DNA from: Acidobacteriota bacterium
GTDB lineage: Bacteria; Acidobacteriota; Terriglobia; Acidoferrales; UBA7541
Assembly (NCBI GenBank): GCA_019239815.1
Contig: JAFAZL010000492.1
Location: 1-7,504 of the forward strand
Direction: 5' to 3'
Length of the DNA: 7,504 nt
Each line of letters opens with the position of its first letter. Position 1 is the first letter of the stretch. Both the position numbers and the translations under genes were made by a program. The notes under the pieces were generated by a model, which was not told the origin of the DNA, ran no database searches, and saw nothing but the letters and a program-made list of their open reading frames with translations. Of this stretch, positions 4,986 to 7,504 are shown one piece after another.

Positions 4986-6956
4986 TCAGTGTTCAGTTTC
5001 CGTGGAGTTAGCTCGCCCGGGCGCTGCGTAATATCCCTTACGCGCGTAGACAGTCAGCTTGTGTCCGTCTTTCTCCGCCTTGATATCGATCGCTCGATAC
5101 GCGCCGTTCATTTGAAACTGCGCCGGCCGATACGACACGAGGTATCGCGCGCGAATCACCTGCTGCAATTCGCTCAGGCTATTGCCGAGTCCGCGAAGCG
5201 AATCAGGCGCGAATGCGGTGCCTCCCGTGAGCGACGAAAGTGCTTTCAGCGCGCGGTCACCCAAAGCCGCGCTCGAACTGTTGTCCACCGTCTCTCGCGT
5301 CGAAACGGTGTAGACCGCAACTTCGCCTTGCTGTGATTTTCCAATCGCTTCCTTGAGCGTGCTCGCGCTCGAATTATCTTCGCCGTCGCTGATCACTACG
5401 AGCATTCGCGCGACGGGCTGCGTTTCAACGTGTTCTGCCAGTTTTTCGGCGGCGAAGCCGACCGCATCCCACAGCGCCGTCCCTCCGCCCGGGGCCAGTT
5501 GGTCGATCGCGCGGCCGGTTAGGGTCTGATCCGCCGTGAAGTCCTGCACCACCAGCACCGAATTGTTCACACCCACGACAAACGCGAGGTCATCCTTGTC
5601 GGTTAGCACCGTCTTCAGGAATTTCGCGGCGGCCGCTTGCTCGAAATGAAATCGATCCGTCACGGAATTGCTGGTATCGATGACGAGACCCAGCCGCAAA
5701 GGGAGTTGGGATTCATTGCGGAACGCCAGGATGCTGTCGGGTGCACGGCTATTGTCGCGGATCGCGACATCCGCCGCGGTGAGGTTCGTCACGGCGCTTC
5801 CATGATCGGTCGCTGCGAAGAAGATGGCGACTTCATCGACGGCGACACGCAGCGTTGCCGCAGGAGCGGCATTCGTGCGCTCAGGCAGTGGTGCAGGCGC
5901 TAACGCCGCACTCGATGCTGGCACGCCGCCACCGCAGTGAACGCAGATTGCATCCGGCTCGGCTTCAGCTTCGGCAATCTCGTTCTCCTCTCTCTTGTCC
6001 TGCATTGCCTGATGCGCGCGCTGAAACGTCTCCGCCGCAGTCGGCCCGTGAAACCCAGCATCGACGGCCGCAGGCTGATCGACTAGCTTCGGTGGCACCG
6101 GCGCATTCGATGGTGCGAGCCGGCCGGCCTCTTCATCTCTGATCTGCTGCAGCATCCGGCGGTATTCGTCGGTCGAAGGCGACTTCGGAGATTCCGCCAG
6201 CAGCGTTTCCATTTCGGTTTGCGCTCCGGCGAGATTGCCCTGAGCCTCCATTGCTCCGGCCGCGAAGTAATGAACCACGGCCGCGCCATCGTGCTTACGC
6301 CCGTGAATCTGCTTCACACCGCTCACCACCGCCGGATAATCCTGGTTCACAAATTCCGCATACGTCAGCGCGGTCAGCAGCGGCACATCCATCGGCGCGA
6401 TAGCCGCGGCTTTCTTCAGCGAGCCCTCGGCATCGGCATACTTTTGCATTGCAAGCTGTGCGCATCCGAGGTTGAGATAGGAATTCGGCAAATGATCGTC
6501 GAGCGCAATCGCCCGGTTGAACTGTTCCGCCGCCTGCGGCGCATTTCCTTGGTTCAGATACGCCGTACCGAGCGCGTTGTGCGCCGCCACAAAGTTGGGA
6601 TAAATCTCGATCGACTTCGTCAGGTGCGCGGCCGCCCCCTGCGCATCCTTCTTCATCAGGAGCTGATAACCCTTCTCGTACTCGTGCCGCGCCTTCGCCG
6701 GCGCTTTCAAATCCAGTTGCGAAATCGAGCCGCTCGGCGCTTGCAGTGCCGACGTTACGCCTGCCCCCTGGCTGTTGATCAGAAATAGATTGCTGTCCAT
6801 GCGCGTCGATTGGATCGAATCCAGGGAGGTTGCCGATCCGCCGAACTTGCCGGTCGATGAGGGAGTGGTGAAAATCTGAGCTGCCGCCGGACGCGCGTTG
6901 ATCGCACTCAAGCACATGCAAGCGACGCAAAACGTGCAGAGTCGCCAACGCAGCAT
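4986..6956 (-). CDS. Secreted TPR + von Willebrand factor A (VWA) domain protein, acidobacterial VWFA type
   Basis: A 656-residue exported protein. The signal peptide covers residues 1-26 (cleavage near AAA-Q). Residues 27-85 are Ser/Gln-rich, then TPR-like repeats occupy ~88-257 (ARHEYEKGYQLLMKKDAQGA; AAHNALGTAYLNQGNAPQAA; NSYLNLGCAQLAMQKYADAE and two weaker ones). Residues 280-365 are a Pro/Ala-rich linker with an acidic patch (321-335) and a CVHC motif (338-341). A beta-rich segment (368-415) precedes the VWA domain (~420-610). Its MIDAS metal site looks complete: Asp427-Ser429-Ser431 (DTSNS), Thr493 (GGGTALWD) and Asp524 (ISDGED). The final ~45 residues resemble the C-terminal strand region of acidobacterial VWFA proteins. 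VWA domains with an intact MIDAS bind protein ligands through a divalent metal, and TPRs add a second interaction surface. AAGG lies a few bases before the ATG. The partner and the process are unknown. Confidence 0.9.
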   Translation of the reverse strand: MLRWRLCTFCVACMCLSAINARPAAAQIFTTPSSTGKFGGSATSLDSIQSTRMDSNLFLINSQGAGVTSALQAPSGSISQLDLKAPAKARHEYEKGYQLLMKKDAQGAAAHLTKSIEIYPNFVAAHNALGTAYLNQGNAPQAAEQFNRAIALDDHLPNSYLNLGCAQLAMQKYADAEGSLKKAAAIAPMDVPLLTALTYAEFVNQDYPAVVSGVKQIHGRKHDGAAVVHYFAAGAMEAQGNLAGAQTEMETLLAESPKSPSTDEYRRMLQQIRDEEAGRLAPSNAPVPPKLVDQPAAVDAGFHGPTAAETFQRAHQAMQDKREENEIAEAEAEPDAICVHCGGGVPASSAALAPAPLPERTNAAPAATLRVAVDEVAIFFAATDHGSAVTNLTAADVAIRDNSRAPDSILAFRNESQLPLRLGLVIDTSNSVTDRFHFEQAAAAKFLKTVLTDKDDLAFVVGVNNSVLVVQDFTADQTLTGRAIDQLAPGGGTALWDAVGFAAEKLAEHVETQPVARMLVVISDGEDNSSASTLKEAIGKSQQGEVAVYTVSTRETVDNSSSAALGDRALKALSSLTGGTAFAPDSLRGLGNSLSELQQVIRARYLVSYRPAQFQMNGAYRAIDIKAEKDGHKLTVYARKGYYAAPGRANSTETEH

Positions 6957-7007
6957 AAAGCCGCCTTTCCGAAAGCCCAGCTAGGAGAGGGACACCACCC
7001 AGTGGCG

Positions 7008-7036
7008 ATTATAGATTCAGGCTACCCAACGGGGAA
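7008..7036 (-). promoter_or_regulatory. Candidate promoter for the TPR-VWA gene
   Basis: On the minus strand a perfect -10 hexamer TATAAT (7013 down to 7008) is preceded after 17 nt by TTCCCC (7036-7031), a weak -35 with three of six matches. Predicted initiation near 7001 gives a leader of about 45 nt before the ATG at 6956. The exact -10 and the spacing in front of a well-supported gene make this the best promoter in the window. Confidence 0.5.
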
Positions 7037-7149
7037 TTGAATTCTTTGTAGCCACATTGTCGCGCTTCTCCGGTGCCGGCTGTCACCGCGAGCCCTGTTT
7101 TCATATTCGCCGCTCTGCCTGCGGGTTTCCCTGGCTCCCGCTCGGCGTC

Positions 7150-7158
7150 TGATAAAAT
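7150..7158 (+). promoter_or_regulatory. Extended -10 element suggesting a leaderless transcript
   Basis: TGATAAAAT (7150-7158) matches the extended -10 pattern TGnTAnnnT. Its last base is only seven nt from the ATG at 7166, so initiation would fall at or next to the A of the start codon. No -35 match and no Shine-Dalgarno sequence were seen, in keeping with a leaderless mRNA. Confidence 0.4.
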
Positions 7159-7165
7159 TCATCAA

Positions 7166-7504
7166 ATGAGCTATCGCGTTCCCCGCGCTTTGTTCATCGT
7201 GTTTGCCTTTGCGACGGCGACTGTCCCATCGTGCGTCTGGGCGCAAAACGCGGCGCGCTCTTCCTCCTCCCAACAAGGACTGTATCTGGTCTTCCCGTTC
7301 GAAAATAACGGTTCGTCGCCGCGCCTCGACTGGCTTGGTGAAGGCCTCGAAGAACTTACGATTCAATATCTGTCCGATGCCGGCGAGCAGGTTTATTCCC
7401 ATGCCGGTCGTGCGAGCGAACTTGAGCGCTATGGTCTGCCTTCCTCGGCCAAACTCTCGCGTGCCACCATGCTGCGCATCGCGCAGGACCTGGACGCCGA
7501 CTAT
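7166..7504 (+). CDS. Exported protein with TolB/FlgO-like N-terminal region (3' truncated by window edge)
   Basis: An open frame from ATG 7166 to the window end gives the first 113 residues. Residues 1-26 form a signal peptide (MSYRVPRALFIVFAFATATV..., cleavage near VWA-Q). After a short Ser/Gln linker, residues 39-69 read YLVFPFENNGSSPRLDWLGEG and then LEELTIQYLS. This resembles the 'vlPFeN...lgeGl.eeL...L' signature at the start of TolB-like/FlgO-like domains, which often precede TPR arrays in bacterial proteins. The residues that follow (LERYGLPSSAKLSRATMLRIAQDLDADY) fit the continuation of that fold, where a helix precedes a strand reporting on the 'DADY' turn. No in-frame start lies close upstream and no ribosome binding site is present. 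The family call rests on pattern memory; the C-terminal architecture is outside the window. Confidence 0.75.
   Translation, partial: MSYRVPRALFIVFAFATATVPSCVWAQNAARSSSSQQGLYLVFPFENNGSSPRLDWLGEGLEELTIQYLSDAGEQVYSHAGRASELERYGLPSSAKLSRATMLRIAQDLDADY

Larger units (their letters stand above)
6957..7165. other. Divergent intergenic region
   Basis: These 209 nt separate the minus-strand TPR-VWA gene from the plus-strand gene starting at 7166. The region holds a candidate promoter for each direction and an 11-base palindrome GAATT-G-AATTC (7034-7044) that touches the -35 side of the minus promoter. A minus-strand frame covering 7402-7022 is antisense to the downstream gene and is not accepted. Confidence 0.6.

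Noticed and set aside
6219..6788. 189-codon plus-strand frame antisense to the TPR-VWA gene
   Set aside because: It is an Arg-rich shadow of a well-supported gene on the other strand.
6917..6957. Possible lipoprotein signal in the TPR-VWA protein (cysteines at residues 10, 13 and 15)
   Set aside because: The residues before these cysteines do not match a lipobox and the hydrophobic stretch continues beyond them, while AAA-Q at residue 26 is a good type I cleavage site.
7022..7402. 126-codon minus-strand frame over the divergent region
   Set aside because: It is antisense to the exported TolB-like protein, whose signal peptide and domain start are convincing, and it would run through both candidate promoters.
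1..7504. CRISPR arrays, insertion sequences, tRNA or rRNA genes, phage or defence genes
   Set aside because: On reading both strands I saw no direct repeat-spacer pattern, transposase, RNA gene fold or defence-related domain.

Overview
The window reads as chromosomal DNA from an Acidobacteriota relative (Koribacter/Terriglobia-like). This is an inference from three things: moderately high G+C with GC-biased third codon positions, a secreted TPR protein carrying a VWA domain of the kind expanded in Acidobacteria, and a class A penicillin-binding protein with the acidobacterial-looking Cys-Pro...Cys-x-x-His tail. I see no mobile element, CRISPR array, tRNA or rRNA. It looks like an ordinary chromosomal segment with cell-envelope genes.

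Layout. Positions 1-540 hold the 3' end of proS (prolyl-tRNA synthetase, archaeal/eukaryote-like form with a zinc-binding C-terminal domain). Positions 541-798 are a pyrimidine-rich spacer with weak hairpins and a possible promoter overlapped by an imperfect inverted repeat. Positions 799-1263 (or 850-1263) encode a small single-pass membrane protein of unknown function. After a 151-nt spacer with a candidate promoter comes a two-gene unit: a bifunctional class A PBP with a UB2H-like region (1415-4027, TTG start) overlapping by four bases (ATGA) a secreted TPR protein (4024-4923). A strong intrinsic terminator lies at 4956-4984. Converging on it from the other strand is a secreted TPR + VWA protein (6956-4986). 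A 209-nt divergent intergenic region separates this from the start of another exported protein (7166 to the window end) with a TolB/FlgO-like N-terminal region; this last gene appears to start leaderless.

How the genes may work together. The tight, probably translationally coupled pairing of a UB2H-containing PBP with an exported TPR protein is the most interesting feature. In E. coli, class A PBPs need outer-membrane activators: LpoB binds UB2H of PBP1b, and LpoA, which has TPR-like folds, activates PBP1a. The TPR protein here is a reasonable candidate for an analogous partner of peptidoglycan synthesis. That is inference, not something the sequence proves. The other exported TPR, VWA and TolB-like proteins point to periplasmic protein-protein interaction functions, but nothing ties them to one pathway.
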